5,281 bases of DNA from Alcaligenaceae bacterium UBA6179. GTDB lineage: Bacteria; Pseudomonadota; Gammaproteobacteria; Burkholderiales; Burkholderiaceae_B. Below the pieces are notes generated by a model. The model had not been told where the DNA came from and did no database searches. It was given only the letters and a program-made list of their open reading frames with translations. Position 1 is the first letter of the stretch. Each line of letters starts with the position of its first letter. The position numbers and the translations under genes are program-made. Shown one piece after another: positions 4,196 to 5,281 of the stretch. Location of the stretch: positions 1 through 5,281 of the forward strand of contig DITR01000023.1 in assembly GCA_002422175.1 (NCBI GenBank), given 5' to 3'.

Positions 4196-5281
4196 TTAAA
4201 ACAAATGTCTAAGCCCCACCCCGATTTCGAATGCCTTATTACCCTGAAATAATTGAAAATTATTTCCTGCAGAAGTCCAAGCGTACAAATTTGTGCGGGC
4301 TGAAAAATTATAGGTGTAAGCCAGGCTTATTGTTTGCGCAAAAGCCAGGGGGGCAATGGTTTGAATATTCATGTTGGGCTGAATCGCTTGCCACGAGGCG
4401 AATATTTTTTGAATGGGGTCAATTTGCCACGTCATACCCAGCAGATATGAATTAGTGTTGTAGCCCGACGCAAATAGAATTTGTGCATTGAGCGTGTCAG
4501 TAGGTAAGCCAGTGGTAGAAAAGTTGTTACCCGGCGTTTGCCCAGAAAACGCGCCATTAAAGCCCTGCCCCACAGCAGCGGCCCAAGTAAAGTCTGATTG
4601 CACATGGGTTTTAAAACTAACCCCCAGTATCCATTCTTTTAAAATAGCATTATCGGTATTGGGCACAAGCGGGTAAGGGGTATTGCCAACCGGTATATTT
4701 GACGGTGGCTGCACCGCATCAAAACTCGCTACGACCGTCATAAGTGCATTACTATATTTTGCACCCAGCGTCAGGGCCCGCATATTATTTTGATTTGAAG
4801 CATAATCAAAGGGCTCAATTATTGTTGGGTTGGCACTATTCAGATACACAGAAGACACGTCAACGTTAAATGAATAGCCAATACCAAAACGCCAGGGCTG
4901 CTCAGCCGGGGTTTGATAAAGCAACATATTGCTTAGGCGAAATGTATCAGCCGAGCCAAACGATGCACCCATATTGGCTTGACCAAAGCCGAGTACAAAT
5001 GGGTCAACCTCTAAAAAATAATTTGAGGCAAGATTAGTTTGCATACCAAACTCTAAGGTGCCCCAAGTATCGTTTGCCATGCCTAGCGTTGACTGCCTGC
5101 CAAAACCCACACCATTTTGTGCGATATCACCTGAATTACTAAAAAGACCCTGTTCTAGCACTGCAACGACCTTTGTTTGAGCGTCCAATTGCTCAGTTAT
5201 GCGTAAACCCCATCGTGAGCCACTTTGGGCTCCACTGCTCATACCAAACCGTCTCGGTTGTTCAGCAGCACCCTGGCTGTA
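4196..5281 (-). CDS. outer-membrane general porin, betaproteobacterial type, N-terminus outside the window
   Basis: Predicted trimeric 16-strand beta-barrel porin for passive diffusion of small hydrophilic solutes through the outer membrane. The reading frame stays open from the ATG at 5242 to the right edge (13 more codons, no stop), so the real start and signal peptide lie beyond 5281. About 361 residues are visible. The SSGAQSGSRWGLR block just after 5242 matches the conserved SG.QSGSRWGLRG segment that follows the first barrel strands in Burkholderiales porins. Alternating hydrophobic strands with Tyr/Phe/Trp girdles run throughout (for example WRFGIGYSFNVDV, ALTLGAKYSNALMTVVASF, SLAYTYNFSARTNLYAWTS). 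The chain ends GVGLRHLF, with the C-terminal Phe needed for BAM recognition. Typical members have about 350-400 residues, so only a small N-terminal part is missing. Its substrate preference cannot be told. Confidence 0.9.
   Translation of the reverse strand, partial: YSQGAAEQPRRFGMSSGAQSGSRWGLRITEQLDAQTKVVAVLEQGLFSNSGDIAQNGVGFGRQSTLGMANDTWGTLEFGMQTNLASNYFLEVDPFVLGFGQANMGASFGSADTFRLSNMLLYQTPAEQPWRFGIGYSFNVDVSSVYLNSANPTIIEPFDYASNQNNMRALTLGAKYSNALMTVVASFDAVQPPSNIPVGNTPYPLVPNTDNAILKEWILGVSFKTHVQSDFTWAAAVGQGFNGAFSGQTPGNNFSTTGLPTDTLNAQILFASGYNTNSYLLGMTWQIDPIQKIFASWQAIQPNMNIQTIAPLAFAQTISLAYTYNFSARTNLYAWTSAGNNFQLFQGNKAFEIGVGLRHLF

Noticed and set aside
4187..4197. T-rich run as an intrinsic terminator of the SYLF gene
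   Set aside because: No G+C-rich hairpin lies immediately upstream. The nearest stem has six A/T-rich pairs and ends 14 nt earlier.
4231..4676. Open frames on the + strand opposite the porin (74 and 62 codons)
   Set aside because: Both are antisense to a well-supported porin, lack ribosome binding sites and show no recognisable domain.

Overview
The window looks like a piece of a Gram-negative proteobacterial chromosome, most likely a betaproteobacterium (Burkholderiales or a relative) with moderate G+C, in the mid-40s percent by eye. The best taxonomic clue is the trimeric-porin fragment at the right end. Its SGSRWGLR block and terminal VGLRHLF are typical of betaproteobacterial general porins. 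No rRNA, tRNA, mobile element or CRISPR array is visible, and codon use looks even across the genes.

Layout. Bases 1-236 are non-coding and hold a clear 9-bp inverted repeat plus a weak promoter-like region. Bases 237-2097 carry two overlapping genes on the + strand. The first is an Mrp/NBP35-type P-loop iron-sulfur carrier fused to a C-terminal DUF971 domain. The second is an Nfu-type iron-sulfur carrier with an Nfu_N domain followed by a NifU C-terminal CxxC domain. A structured spacer (2098-2213) leads to serA (2214-3413), D-3-phosphoglycerate dehydrogenase with a serine-binding ACT domain. An A/T-rich spacer with small palindromes precedes a secreted SYLF/Ysc84-domain protein (3534-4085). 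The convergent spacer 4086-4195 holds a short hexanucleotide tandem repeat and small inverted repeats. From 4196 to the right edge a porin is encoded on the - strand, its N-terminus cut off by the window.

How the genes work together. The mrp-type and nfu genes share a 20-bp (or 8-bp) overlap, so they are probably co-transcribed and translationally coupled. Both products are predicted cytoplasmic Fe-S carriers, so the pair reads as a small Fe-S delivery module. The P-loop protein has the domain order of chloroplast/mitochondrial HCF101 (Mrp then DUF971) but lacks the N-terminal DUF59/MIP18 domain. serA belongs to serine biosynthesis and is probably its own transcription unit. The SYLF protein and the porin are envelope genes in convergent orientation and are not evidently linked to the Fe-S pair.

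The most interesting item is the HCF101-like Mrp-DUF971 fusion, with a predicted CxCxxC...H metal site, overlapping an Nfu gene. No large undescribed system is evident; the remaining observations are small non-coding repeats of uncertain role.
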